Origin: Pseudoxanthomonas gei
Lineage (GTDB): Bacteria > Pseudomonadota > Gammaproteobacteria > Xanthomonadales > Xanthomonadaceae
Reading direction: 5' to 3'
Assembly (NCBI RefSeq): GCF_010119615.1
Contig: NZ_QOVG01000002.1
Coordinates: 248,001 to 312,000, forward strand
DNA length: 64,000 bases
Shown: positions 46,766 to 55,525 of the stretch, piece after piece
Layout of the letters: every line of letters starts with the position of its first letter
How positions within the stretch are numbered: the stretch's first letter is position 1
The notes under the pieces: generated by a model
The model's input: only the letters and a program-made list of their open reading frames with translations
Databases searched by the model: none
What the model was told of the DNA's origin: nothing
Program-made: the position numbers and the translations under genes

Positions 46766-47859
46766 GTTTCGCCACCATTCCCGAACTGCTGGAAGAGATC
46801 CGCAACGGCCGCATGGTCGTGATCGTCGACGACGAGGACCGCGAGAACGAAGGCGACCTGATCATGGCCGCCGAACTGGTCAAGCCTTCCGACATCAACT
46901 TCATGGTCACCCATGCGCGCGGCCTGGTGTGCCTGTCGCTGACCCGCGAGCGTTGCCGCCAGCTTGGCCTGCCGCCCATGGTTCAGGACAACACGTCCCA
47001 GCACCACACCAACTTCACCGTCAGCATCGAGGCCGCGGAAGGCGTCACCACCGGCATCTCCGCCTACGACCGCGCCCACACCATCCGCACTGCCGTGCGT
47101 CCCGACGTGAAGCCGCAGGACCTGTCGCAGCCGGGGCACATCTTCCCTCTGACCGCGCAACCTGGCGGCGTGCTCAACCGCTCCGGCCACACCGAGGCGG
47201 CCACTGATCTGGCGATGCTGGCGGGAATGGAGCCGGCCGGCGTGCTGGTCGAGATCCTCAACGCCGACGGCAGCATGGCGCGCCGGCCGCAACTGGAGGA
47301 ATTCGCGCGCACCCACGGCCTGAAGATCGGCTCCATAGAGGAACTCATCCGCTACCGGCTTAGCACCGAGCACACCGTCGAGCGCGTGGACGTGCGCGAG
47401 ATCGAAACCGAACACGGCCCATTCCGGCTGCACACCTATCGCGATCGCCTCAGCCACGGCCTGCATTTCGCGCTGCTGCGCGGCGACGCAGACGCCAGCG
47501 TGCCCACGCTGGTGCGCGTGCACATGCAGAACCCGCTCGCCGATGCGCTGCACTGGCGGCGCGCGGATTTCGGGCCGGCAGTGGGGGAGGTGCTGGCGGC
47601 TATCGCCCGCGAGGAGCGCGGCGCGTTGGTCCTGCTGGATGAGGCGTCCAGCCCGCAGGCGCTGCTGGCGCGGATCCAGGCCCAGCCCGGCCACGACTCC
47701 GAGCCGCCCAGCGGGGGCGCGCTGGCCGAATGGCGGCGCAATGGTGCCGGTGCCCAGATCCTGGCCGACCTGGGGCTGGGCAAGCTGCGCGTGCTCGGCA
47801 CCCCGCGCCGGCAAGTGGGACTGGCTGGCTATGGTCTGGAGGTCGTGGAATACGTCTAG
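46762..47859 (+). CDS. ribB: DHBP synthase with degenerate GTP cyclohydrolase II domain (RibBX type)
   Basis: 365 aa. The N-terminal domain (1-about 205) is an intact 3,4-dihydroxy-2-butanone-4-phosphate synthase with [17 protein letters not shown], the RGLVCL segment and the [21 protein letters not shown] catalytic region (in two parts: HIFPLTA and GHTEA). The C-terminal RibA-like domain has lost the zinc cysteines: where active enzymes have a Cys-rich SECLTGDVFGSLRCDCG loop, it reads [17 protein letters not shown]. Such hybrids are known in Proteobacteria as RibBX; only the first step is expected to be catalytic. A separate ribA must then lie elsewhere. Confidence 0.92.
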   Translation: MSFATIPELLEEIRNGRMVVIVDDEDRENEGDLIMAAELVKPSDINFMVTHARGLVCLSLTRERCRQLGLPPMVQDNTSQHHTNFTVSIEAAEGVTTGISAYDRAHTIRTAVRPDVKPQDLSQPGHIFPLTAQPGGVLNRSGHTEAATDLAMLAGMEPAGVLVEILNADGSMARRPQLEEFARTHGLKIGSIEELIRYRLSTEHTVERVDVREIETEHGPFRLHTYRDRLSHGLHFALLRGDADASVPTLVRVHMQNPLADALHWRRADFGPAVGEVLAAIAREERGALVLLDEASSPQALLARIQAQPGHDSEPPSGGALAEWRRNGAGAQILADLGLGKLRVLGTPRRQVGLAGYGLEVVEYV

Positions 47860-47986
47860 TTGCCAGGCAGTAAAGGGCTGCAGCGCCGATCACTTCCGGG
47901 TCGAGCGCCGGGACTGGAGCCCGGCCCACGAGGCATCGGGCCTCTGTCGCTGCTGTTAAACTGCCGCCCCCAAGGAAACATCACCC

Positions 47987-48454
47987 ATGCCCCATTACGA
48001 AGGCGAGCTGCGCGCTCCCGAAGCCGCACGTTTCGCAATCATCGCCAGCCGCTGGAATCCGCGCATCACCGATGCGCTGGTCACCGGTGCGCGGCAGAGC
48101 CTGGCGGACAATGGGATTGCCGATGCGGCTGTGGACGTGGTCCGCGTGCCGGGCGCCTGGGAAATTCCGCTGGCCGCGGCGCGCATCGCCGCCGCCAGCC
48201 AGCATGCGGCGATCATCGCGCTTGGCTGCGTGATCCGCGGTGACACCCGCCATTACGAACACGTGGCTGATCGTTGCGCCGAGGGCCTGATGCGGGTGTC
48301 GCTGGATTTCGGCATCCCGGTGATGAACGGGGTGCTGGCGGTCGAACGCATCGAGGATGCCGAGGTGCGCGCCGGCGGCAGCCACGGCAACAAGGGCGAG
48401 GAAGCCGCGCTGGGCGCCATCGAGATGGCGCAGCTGCTGGAGCAACTGCCATGA
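47987..48454 (+). CDS. ribH: 6,7-dimethyl-8-ribityllumazine synthase
   Basis: Condenses DHBP with the ribitylaminouracil; forms icosahedral or pentameric particles. 155 aa. Motifs [36 protein letters not shown] (with catalytic His) and [12 protein letters not shown]. Follows ribBX after a 127-nt spacer and overlaps nusB (ATGA). Confidence 0.97.
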   Translation: MPHYEGELRAPEAARFAIIASRWNPRITDALVTGARQSLADNGIADAAVDVVRVPGAWEIPLAAARIAAASQHAAIIALGCVIRGDTRHYEHVADRCAEGLMRVSLDFGIPVMNGVLAVERIEDAEVRAGGSHGNKGEEAALGAIEMAQLLEQLP

Positions 48455-48924
48455 ACCGAAATTTCCGCAAGGACAGCAACCGTCGCGACGGCGTCGACCC
48501 GGTCACCCGCGCGCGCGCGCGCCGCCGCGCCCTGCAGGCGATCTATGCCTGGCAGATATCGGGCGGCCTGGTGGATCAGGTCATCGCCCAGTTCGCGCAC
48601 GAACAGGCGCACGAGATCGCCGACCTGGAATACTTCGACGACCTGGTCCGCGGCGTGATCAAGCATCGCGCCAGCCTGGACGAGGCGCTGGTGGGCTGCC
48701 TGGACCGTGCGGTCGAGGAAGTGGACCCGATCGAACGCGCCGTGTTGCGGCTGTCGGCCTACGAGCTGATCCACCGGCTGGACGTGCCGTATCGCGTGGT
48801 CCTCAACGAAGCCATCGAGATCGCCAAGCGCTTCGGTTCCGAACACGGCCACACCTACGTCAACGGCGTGCTGGACAAGGCCGCCGCCGAATGGCGCCCC
48901 GCGGAATTCAGCGCCACCCGCTGA
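48451..48924 (+). CDS. nusB: Transcription antitermination factor NusB
   Basis: With NusE/S10 binds boxA in rRNA antitermination complexes. 157 aa. Basic N-terminus with an Arg-rich run ([17 protein letters not shown]), then all-helical core with [18 protein letters not shown] and the C-terminal [20 protein letters not shown] signature. ATG overlaps the ribH stop; the frame itself is open earlier inside ribH. ribH-nusB-thiL is the usual order. Confidence 0.96.
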   Translation: MNRNFRKDSNRRDGVDPVTRARARRRALQAIYAWQISGGLVDQVIAQFAHEQAHEIADLEYFDDLVRGVIKHRASLDEALVGCLDRAVEEVDPIERAVLRLSAYELIHRLDVPYRVVLNEAIEIAKRFGSEHGHTYVNGVLDKAAAEWRPAEFSATR

Positions 48925-49028
48925 CCAGGCCGAGCGGGCCGGTTGCCGATCGTCTTCCCCCACTCATTGCTGGCGCCGCCACACCGCTTCCAGCTGGCAA
49001 CGCCGTGCCAGGGCGATAGGATGCAGCG

Positions 49029-49979
49029 ATGGGTACCGCAGAATTCGACCTCATCTCCCGTATCCGTGCACGCATCGGCGCACGCGGCGACGTGGTGCTG
49101 GGCATCGGCGACGATGCCGCGCTGCTAGCGGTCCCCACGGGCATGCAACTGGTAGTCACCGCCGACACGCTCAATGCAGGCGTGCATTTTCCCCATGCCA
49201 CCACGGCCGCCGACATCGGCTGGAAGTCACTGGCGGTAAACCTCTCCGACCTCGCGGCCATGGGCGCCGTGCCCACCTGGTGCACGTTGTCGCTTTCGCT
49301 GCCGCAGGCGGAGGAAACCTGGGTCGACCAATTCCTGGACGGGTTCCTGCAGCTGGCCGAACCCCACGGGATTGCGCTGGTAGGCGGCGACACCACGCGC
49401 GGCCCACTGTCGATTTCGGTCACCGCCATGGGCCTGGTGGAAGCAGGCACTGCCTTGCGCCGCGATGGCGCCCGCATCGGCGACGACATCTGGGTCACCG
49501 GTACCCTGGGCGACGCCGCAATGGCATTGCATGGCGTGCTGGAAGGAGCGGAGGCCAGCGCGTCATCGCGCCTGCGCCTTGATCGCCCAAGCCCGCGCGT
49601 GGCAGCGGGCCGGCGCCTGTCCGGTCTGGCGAACGCCTGCATCGATCTGTCCGACGGATTGTTGGCCGACCTCGCCCACGTGTGCGAACGCAGTGGCATG
49701 GGCGCCGAAGTGGACTTGCCTGCGTTGCCTGCTTCGGCCGAACTGCAGCAACTCGATGCGGCGGCCCGCTGGCCGCTGCAGGCCTGTGGTGGCGACGATT
49801 ACGAGTTGTGTTTCAGCGCCCCGCCAACGCATCGGGAATTGATCCTGCAGGCAATGGATTTCGCCGGCGTCGACGCCACGCGCATCGGCCGCATCGTGCC
49901 GGGGCAGGGCGTAAGGGCACTGGATGGCGGTGGCGCGGAGTGGCACCCGGCCCGTTCCGGATACCAGCACTTCCGTTGA
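49029..49979 (+). CDS. thiL: Thiamine-monophosphate kinase
   Basis: Phosphorylates TMP to the cofactor TPP. 316 aa. AIR-synthase-type fold with IGDDAALL (Mg/ATP), AVNLSDLAAMGAVPTW, LVGGDTTRGPLSIS and a C-terminal GGDDYELCF. Lies 104 nt after nusB, probably in the same transcript. No thiamine riboswitch seen. Confidence 0.96.
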   Translation: MGTAEFDLISRIRARIGARGDVVLGIGDDAALLAVPTGMQLVVTADTLNAGVHFPHATTAADIGWKSLAVNLSDLAAMGAVPTWCTLSLSLPQAEETWVDQFLDGFLQLAEPHGIALVGGDTTRGPLSISVTAMGLVEAGTALRRDGARIGDDIWVTGTLGDAAMALHGVLEGAEASASSRLRLDRPSPRVAAGRRLSGLANACIDLSDGLLADLAHVCERSGMGAEVDLPALPASAELQQLDAAARWPLQACGGDDYELCFSAPPTHRELILQAMDFAGVDATRIGRIVPGQGVRALDGGGAEWHPARSGYQHFR

Positions 49980-50054
49980 GGCCCGCAAGCGCCGGCGCGG
50001 GCGCCCGGGCAGGCGGTCCACGCCCCGCATTCCCCGTGTAGGCTAGGGACAACA

Positions 50055-50070
50055 GCGGCACCGGTGCCGC
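50055..50070. repeat. 16-bp perfect palindrome upstream of the SLOG-TM gene
   Basis: GCGGCACCGGTGCCGC is a perfect palindrome ending 13 nt before the ATG. It overlaps the region where a ribosome site would be, so it could be an operator or an RNA hairpin limiting translation. Chance cannot be excluded in GC-rich DNA. Confidence 0.5.
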
Positions 50071-50083
50071 CGCGGCGCTGCCC

Positions 50084-51781
50084 ATGTCCGACCGCAACGA
50101 CGTCCCGCTGCTGGCCAACAGTCTGGTGCTTGGAGTCACCGGCCACCGCAGGTTGCGCAGCGCCGATGTGCCCGGCCTGCAGGCGCGGGTGCGCACGTTC
50201 CTTGAAGACTTGCAGGCGCGTCATCCCGAATTGCCGCTGGTCCTGCTGTCGCCCATGGCCCAGGGCAGCGACCAGCTGGTCGCGCAGGTGGCGCTGGACC
50301 TGGGCCTGCGCGTGATTGCGCCGCTGCCGCTGCCGCTGTCGACCTACCGCGAGGACTTCGATGCGCCGGACCTGCAGTGGCTGGAGCGGCAACTGCCACG
50401 GGTCGAAGTGCTGGAACTGCCGCTGGAACGCGGCAGCACGCCCCAATCGGTGGCCGTGCCGGGACTTGACCGCGACCGGCAGTACGCGCAGGCCGGGATT
50501 TTCGTCTCCAGCCATTGCCATGTGCTGCTGGCGTTGTGGGACGGGCAGGAATCAGGACGGCTCGGTGGTACTGCGCAGATCGTGCGTTTCCACCTGCACG
50601 GGGCGATGTTCGGTGGCGCTGAACGGCGCCACGCCACGGCCAACCTGCTGGGACCCGACCACGAGAACGTCGTGCACCACATGCACACCGCCCGCCAGGG
50701 CGACGGCGATGTCTCCGATCCGGGCGGCCGCTGGCTCACTGCAGCCGAAGGAACGCAGGCCAGCGAAGAGCTGCAACCGGAGTTCGCCCAGATGCTCCAT
50801 CGCCAGGCGGACTACAACGTCGACGTGCACAAGTACGCCGCGCAGATCGCCGCCCAGCCGGCAGACTCGGCGCAGGCAGCGCAGTGCCCGGTCTGGAAGA
50901 CATTCATCGCGGCGGACTGGCTGGCCCGCACTTACCAGCGGCGCGTGGGGCGAGTGCTGCGCAGCACCTATGCGCTGGTCGCGCTGATGGGCTTTGCGTT
51001 CTTCACCTATACCCACGTGGTGACCCAGGATGTGGTGATCTACACCTTCCTGTTGCTGTTCCTCATCGGCATGGGCGTCACCGGCCTGGCCAGCCGCCGC
51101 CAGTGGCAACGCAAATACCTGGACTACCGCACGCTGGCCGAGGGCCTGCGCGTGCAGTCGTACTGGCGCCGCGCAGGGATCGTGGTCCCCGGCACCCCGG
51201 CTTTCGCGCATGACAATTTCCTGCAGAAGCAGGACGTCGAGCTGGGCTGGATACGCAATGTGATGCGCGGCGCCAGCCTGGACGGGATGCTGGCGCCGGT
51301 GATGGCCGATGCCGGCCACGTCGATGCGGTGATCGGCGAATGGATCGGCACCTCGCGCTCGGGCGGACAGCTCGGTTATTACTCCCACTCGGCGCTGCGC
51401 AGGTCACGCCTGCATCATCGTGCCGAGCTCATGGGCCATGTCTGCATCGGGCTGGGCGTGGCGCTCAGCGTATTGCTGGCCATCCTTGCCCATCGCTTCG
51501 ACGACCACCTCAAGCACACCCTGGTATCGGTGATGGGCATCCTTTCGGTGATCGCCGCGGTGCATGAAGCCTACGTGCACAAGAAGGCGGACAAGGAGCT
51601 GATCCGCCAATACCGCTTCATGCAGCGCATTTTCGCTGCGGCGCAGCGCCTGCTCGATAGCGCGCGTGGACTGGAAGAAAAGCGCGGGATCCTGCGCGCA
51701 CTGGGCGAAGCGGCCCTGACCGAACACGCCGAATGGAGCCTGATGCACCGGGAGCGGCCGCTGCCTACCTCGCGCATCTGA
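50084..51781 (+). CDS. SLOG-domain protein with four transmembrane helices
   Basis: 565 aa, no assigned function. The N-terminal domain (about 10-175) has a SLOG/LOG Rossmann pattern: LVLGVTGHRRL (P-loop-like turn), LSPMAQGSDQLVAQVALDLG, VLLALWDG and a Gly-Gly-Thr site in RLGGTAQIV, all usual for nucleotide-sensing SLOG domains. Two helix pairs follow (about 295-313/317-337 and 449-470/477-497), with WQRKYLDYRTLAEGLRVQSY between them, which resembles the segment after the helices in SLATT-type effectors. SLOG-SLATT proteins have been predicted to be ligand-gated membrane effectors in bacterial conflict. It stands alone between thiL and the convergent yraN. Confidence 0.7.
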   Translation: MSDRNDVPLLANSLVLGVTGHRRLRSADVPGLQARVRTFLEDLQARHPELPLVLLSPMAQGSDQLVAQVALDLGLRVIAPLPLPLSTYREDFDAPDLQWLERQLPRVEVLELPLERGSTPQSVAVPGLDRDRQYAQAGIFVSSHCHVLLALWDGQESGRLGGTAQIVRFHLHGAMFGGAERRHATANLLGPDHENVVHHMHTARQGDGDVSDPGGRWLTAAEGTQASEELQPEFAQMLHRQADYNVDVHKYAAQIAAQPADSAQAAQCPVWKTFIAADWLARTYQRRVGRVLRSTYALVALMGFAFFTYTHVVTQDVVIYTFLLLFLIGMGVTGLASRRQWQRKYLDYRTLAEGLRVQSYWRRAGIVVPGTPAFAHDNFLQKQDVELGWIRNVMRGASLDGMLAPVMADAGHVDAVIGEWIGTSRSGGQLGYYSHSALRRSRLHHRAELMGHVCIGLGVALSVLLAILAHRFDDHLKHTLVSVMGILSVIAAVHEAYVHKKADKELIRQYRFMQRIFAAAQRLLDSARGLEEKRGILRALGEAALTEHAEWSLMHRERPLPTSRI

Positions 51782-51880
51782 GCGCCGAACCATGCACGTG
51801 CGGGCGGAGTGCGGCCCGGGGCCGATACCGCGGGTCAGTGGTTTGTCGATCCCGTGGCGGGGCGGGCGCGCCCGCGCAGC

Positions 51881-52267
51881 TCAGCAGTCGTCGGCGCGGA
51901 ACGCATCGCGCAGCCAGGTGATGCGTGGTGAGTCGGGGTCTCCATCGGCCTCGATGACATCGAAGCGGCACGCCGTATTCGCGTATTGCCGGTGTTCGGA
52001 CAGGAAACTCTGGGCGGCATGGATGAGCTTGCGGCGCTTGCCGGCATCGACCGAAGCGGCACCGCCACCGAACGCCGCCGATTTCCGGTACCGCACTTCC
52101 ACGAACACCAGGGAGGGGCCGTCGCGCCCGCTGTCATCGCGCATCACCAGGTCAAGCTCGCCGCCGCGGTAGTTCGCATTGGACGCGACCTGGCGCAGGC
52201 CCGCGCGCAGCAGGTATTCAAGCGCAGCCGTCTCGGCACGGTCGCCACGCGCCCTGCGATCGATCAC
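51881..52267 (-). CDS. yraN: YraN family (UPF0102) endonuclease-like protein
   Basis: 128 aa, read from a GTG. Restriction-endonuclease-like fold with the family motif [14 protein letters not shown], then the PD-(D/E)xK-type site [10 protein letters not shown] ... LVFVEVRYR, and the end [10 protein letters not shown]. Cellular role not established. It follows the LpoA-like gene at 9 nt on the same strand, the usual rsmI / lpoA / yraN neighbourhood. Confidence 0.92.
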   Translation of the reverse strand: MIDRRARGDRAETAALEYLLRAGLRQVASNANYRGGELDLVMRDDSGRDGPSLVFVEVRYRKSAAFGGGAASVDAGKRRKLIHAAQSFLSEHRQYANTACRFDVIEADGDPDSPRITWLRDAFRADDC

Positions 52268-52276
52268 GCGGGCCGC

Positions 52277-53659
52277 TCAACCGCCTCCGGAAACCGGCAC
52301 TGCACGTCCGTCGTTGAAGGTGGCCCATGCCGGCATGCGGATCACGTTGCCAAAGCCATCCAGGGTGAGCTCGCCGGTCGCGCCCTCGAGTCGCGCGTTG
52401 TTGCCCGTGGCCAGCTTCTCCAGGTATGCCGTCAGCATCCAGGCGTCGTAACCAAAGGCGAACAGGCGCGCGGCCGGGCCGCGGGCGGTGGGCAGGCGTG
52501 CACCCACCACGCTGGCCGCCGGCAATCCGCCAAGACCGCGTGCAGTCCACACTTCAGTGGGGTAGACGATGCCATCCAGCGCGCTGTCCTGCTCGGGCTT
52601 GCCCGTACCCGAGATCAGCTGGGAGCTGGCCACGCGACTCTTGCCGGCCAAGCCGGCCAGCGCCAGCTGTGGCGCGATCGCACGCGCGGTGTTGCCCTTC
52701 ATCGCAAGGAAGACCGCGTCCACGCCGCGTTGCGCCGCAGTGGCCAGGTTGGCGGAAATGCTGCCCGGCACCTCGGCCACGCCAATGGTTTCCACCACGG
52801 TTCCGCCGCGCTGGGTGAAGCGCTCGCGGAACGCGGTGGCCGCCCGCCTGCCGCTGTCGTCGTTGCCGTTGATCACCACCGCTGTGCGACGCTCGCGGCC
52901 CAACAGGTATTCGGCGGCAATGATGCCGTCGTCCTCGGGGGCCAGCGAGAAGCCCGCGTTGCCTGCAGGCGGCGCGGAAGTGCCGCGATTCAGCGCCAGC
53001 ACCGGCACCGACAGATTGGCCTGTCCGAACACCGCGCTGACTTCGTCGCGTCCCAGCGGACCGATGATGAAATCGGCGCCCGCCGCGGCCGCAGACGCAT
53101 AGGCGGCGACCGCGCCGCCGGCCGTTCCCGCGGTGTCGTAGAAATTGATCTCGGGGCGGCGCCGGCTTTCACCGTAATACCCGGCCAGCAAGCCATCGCG
53201 AACCGGTGCCGCGGCCGTGGCCAGCTGTCCGGACAAGGGCAGCAGCACCGCCAGTTTCACGGGCGGACGATAGCCGTCGCGCTCCGCAGCGGGGCGGTTG
53301 TTGAGGTCGAAACGCCACTGGGCGCCACGTTCGAACGCGTGCGGCAGGGGCAGGCCCCGGCTCAGCAGCGCGCGGCCCACGAACGGATACAGGGGATCGC
53401 CGGCACGCAGCGCCGATGCACCGCGCGCCAGGCTTGCGTTGTCGATGGCGGCCAGCAGGCGTTCGATCTGCCGCGCATTGTCGGCCTTGGCCTGGCCGCT
53501 CAGGCTTGCATCGTTGCGCGCCAGCTCCGATGCGGCAGAGAGAGCGCCGCGCTCGGCCTGCGTGGTCTGGCCGCCGCCGCTCACCTGGGTGGTCGCGCAG
53601 CCGGCGAACAGCGCCGCCAGCATGAAGAGGGGGAAGATCCTTCCGAATCGCATATCCAT
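52277..53659 (-). CDS. LppC/LpoA-family lipoprotein (penicillin-binding protein activator)
   Basis: 460 aa. Lipoprotein signal MRFGRIFPLFMLAALFAGC with lipobox FAGC; an in-frame ATG two codons in is an equally good start. The C-terminal part (about 130-450) is a periplasmic-binding-protein-like LppC domain (VKLAVLLPLSGQLATAAAPV, FIIGPLGRDEVSAV, FAFGYDAWML). In E. coli LpoA activates PBP1a through the outer membrane lipoprotein. This protein is much shorter: the long N-terminal TPR domain is reduced to about 100 residues. Divergent from rsmI across 93 nt. Confidence 0.85.
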   Translation of the reverse strand: MDMRFGRIFPLFMLAALFAGCATTQVSGGGQTTQAERGALSAASELARNDASLSGQAKADNARQIERLLAAIDNASLARGASALRAGDPLYPFVGRALLSRGLPLPHAFERGAQWRFDLNNRPAAERDGYRPPVKLAVLLPLSGQLATAAAPVRDGLLAGYYGESRRRPEINFYDTAGTAGGAVAAYASAAAAGADFIIGPLGRDEVSAVFGQANLSVPVLALNRGTSAPPAGNAGFSLAPEDDGIIAAEYLLGRERRTAVVINGNDDSGRRAATAFRERFTQRGGTVVETIGVAEVPGSISANLATAAQRGVDAVFLAMKGNTARAIAPQLALAGLAGKSRVASSQLISGTGKPEQDSALDGIVYPTEVWTARGLGGLPAASVVGARLPTARGPAARLFAFGYDAWMLTAYLEKLATGNNARLEGATGELTLDGFGNVIRMPAWATFNDGRAVPVSGGG

Positions 53660-53752
53660 GGGGCTTGCTCGGCGGGGGTGCGTGGGAACCGGCTAGGATT
53701 GTACCTTCGGCGGCGCTGGACTGCGTTCAGGCCACGGCCCAAGGATCATGTA

Positions 53753-54571
53753 ATGCCTGCTGGAACTCTGTTCATCGTGGCAACGCCCATTGGCAATCTC
53801 TCCGACCTTTCGCCGCGCGCGCTGGAGACGCTGCGGAGCGTGGCCGGCATCTGTGCCGAAGACACCCGCCACACCCGCCAGTTGCTGTCCCATTTCGGCA
53901 TCGAGCGCCCGCTCATCGCATTGCATGAACATAACGAGGAAGCGATTTCCGAGCGCGTCGTGGAACGCATGGTGGGTGGGGATTCGCTGGCGCTGGTCAG
54001 CGACGCCGGCACTCCGCTGGTCAGCGATCCGGGTTTCCGGGTCGTGCGGGCAGCGCGTGCGGCGGGCCTAAGGGTCAGCCCGGTTCCCGGCGCCTGCGCG
54101 GCTATCGCGGCGCTGAGCGTGGCCGGATTGCCCAGCGACCGTTTCGTCTTCGAAGGCTTCCTGCCGGCCAAATCCTCGGCGCGGCGCGAACGCCTCGGCA
54201 AGCTGGCCAGCGAGACGCGCACGCTGGTCTTCTACGAATCCTCGCACCGCATCGCCGAATCGCTGGCCGACATGCGGGTGGTGTTTGGCGATGCGCGCAA
54301 TGCGGTCATGGCGCGCGAGTTGACCAAATTGTTCGAGACCGTGCTCGATGGCAGTCTGGAATCACTGCATGCGCAAGTGCTGGCGGATGACAACCAGCGC
54401 AAAGGCGAGTTCGTGGTGATGGTGCAGGGCGCGGGCGACGACGAGGAGGCCCAGCTCATCGAAGGCCGGCGCCTGTATGCCAGGCTCAGCGAACACCTGC
54501 CGCCGTCGACGGCGGCCAAGCTGGCGGCCGAACTCAGCGGCGCGCCGCGGAAGTCCTTGTACGGCAGCTGA
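53753..54571 (+). CDS. rsmI: 16S rRNA 2'-O-methyltransferase RsmI
   Basis: Methylates the 2'-hydroxyl of C1402 in 16S rRNA. 272 aa. Tetrapyrrole-methylase fold: LFIVATPIGNLSDLSPRA, AEDTRHTRQLL, LVSDAGTPLVSDPG, VPGACAAIAALSVAGLP and FYESSHRIAESLADM. The start at MPAGTLFIVATP matches homologues; the frame runs far upstream through unrelated sequence. Followed 35 nt later by the RNase P RNA gene; opposite in direction to the LpoA-like gene. Confidence 0.96.
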   Translation: MPAGTLFIVATPIGNLSDLSPRALETLRSVAGICAEDTRHTRQLLSHFGIERPLIALHEHNEEAISERVVERMVGGDSLALVSDAGTPLVSDPGFRVVRAARAAGLRVSPVPGACAAIAALSVAGLPSDRFVFEGFLPAKSSARRERLGKLASETRTLVFYESSHRIAESLADMRVVFGDARNAVMARELTKLFETVLDGSLESLHAQVLADDNQRKGEFVVMVQGAGDDEEAQLIEGRRLYARLSEHLPPSTAAKLAAELSGAPRKSLYGS

Positions 54572-54606
54572 CAGCGGCCGGTACCGGCGACGTGAGACAA
54601 TGCGCG

Positions 54607-54958
54607 CGGCGGAGTCGGCCAGACAGTCGCGTCACTCGCAAGAGTGCCGAGGAAAGTCCGGGCTCCACAGGGCACGGTGCCAGGTAATGCCTGGGCGGCG
54701 CGAGCCGACGGAAAGTGCAACAGAAAGATACCGCCGATGGCCCGCAAGGGATCAGGTAAGGTTGAAATGGTGCGGTAAGAGCGCACCGCGAGTCTGGCAA
54801 CAGACCGGCACGGCAAACCCCACCGGGAGCAAGACCAAATAGGGACCTCATGACGCGGCCCGCGTCGGGTCCGGGTAGGTTGCTTGAGCGTAACGGCGAC
54901 GTTGCGCCTAGAGGAATGACTGTCCACGACAGAACCCGGCTTATCGGCCGGCTCCGCC
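54607..54958 (+). ncRNA. rnpB: RNase P RNA (bacterial class A)
   Basis: Catalytic RNA maturing tRNA 5' ends. The conserved core GAGGAAAGTCCGGGCTCCAC lies near 54649, the AGGGTGAAA-type region is read as AGGTTGAAATGGTGCGGTAA, and the 3' block is ACAGAACCCGGCTTATCGGC. P1 is visible: 54609-54620 (GCGGAGTCGGCC) pairs with 54946-54957 (GGCCGGCTCCGC) with one G-U. Length about 350 nt is normal. The rsmI-rnpB-mraZ region order is typical. Confidence 0.97.
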
Positions 54959-55490
54959 ACTTTCATCGACGCTTTGCTTTCGATGAAAGTCCCAAAGTTT
55001 GCTTTGCAAACTTTGGGCCCCTGGCTTGTGCCTCCAATTCCCCGCCGCTGTCGCGGCGCCCCCTTTACCAAAGGGGGCTGTTGCTCCGCTTTCGACTGAT
55101 GGCTCCGACAGTAGACGGGGCGATGAGAGTCGCGACTTTCCGCGCTACGCCCAGGAAAATCCCAAAGTTTGCTTTGCAAACTTCGGGCGCCGCTTGTTAT
55201 CCAATTCCCTGCCGCTGTCGCGGCGCCCCCTTTACCAAAGGGGGCTGTTGCTCCGCTTTGGACTGATGGCTCGGGCACTAGACGGGGCGATGGGAGCCGC
55301 GACTTCCCGCTCTGCGCCAGAAAAATCCCAAAGTTTGCGTTGCAAACTTCGGGCCACGCTTGTGCCAGCGATTGCCCGCCGCCGTCGAGGCGCCTGCTTG
55401 CCAAAGGGCCTGTCGCTCCGATCCTTGATCGATGGTTTGGCATTGCAGGGTGCGGCCGGGCACGGCAGGGGCGAGGTAGGTAGTGATTGA
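54959..55490. repeat. Triplicated ~168-bp repeat with strong hairpins downstream of rnpB
   Basis: After an 11-bp stem ACTTTCATCGA / TCGATGAAAGT (54959-54990) the spacer holds three diverged copies starting at 54991, 55161 and 55327 (periods 170 and 166). Each copy begins with a hairpin CCCAAAGTTTGC-TTT-GCAAACTTTGGG or a variant. The first two then share CGCTGTCGCGGCGCCCCCTT and a second palindrome CCCCCTTTACCAAAGGGGGC. No gene is supported. Frames open through it are a by-product of repetition. Confidence 0.88.
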
Positions 55491-55525
55491 GGCGACAGAG
55501 GCGACTCGGGTCGCTCTTGCGCCAG

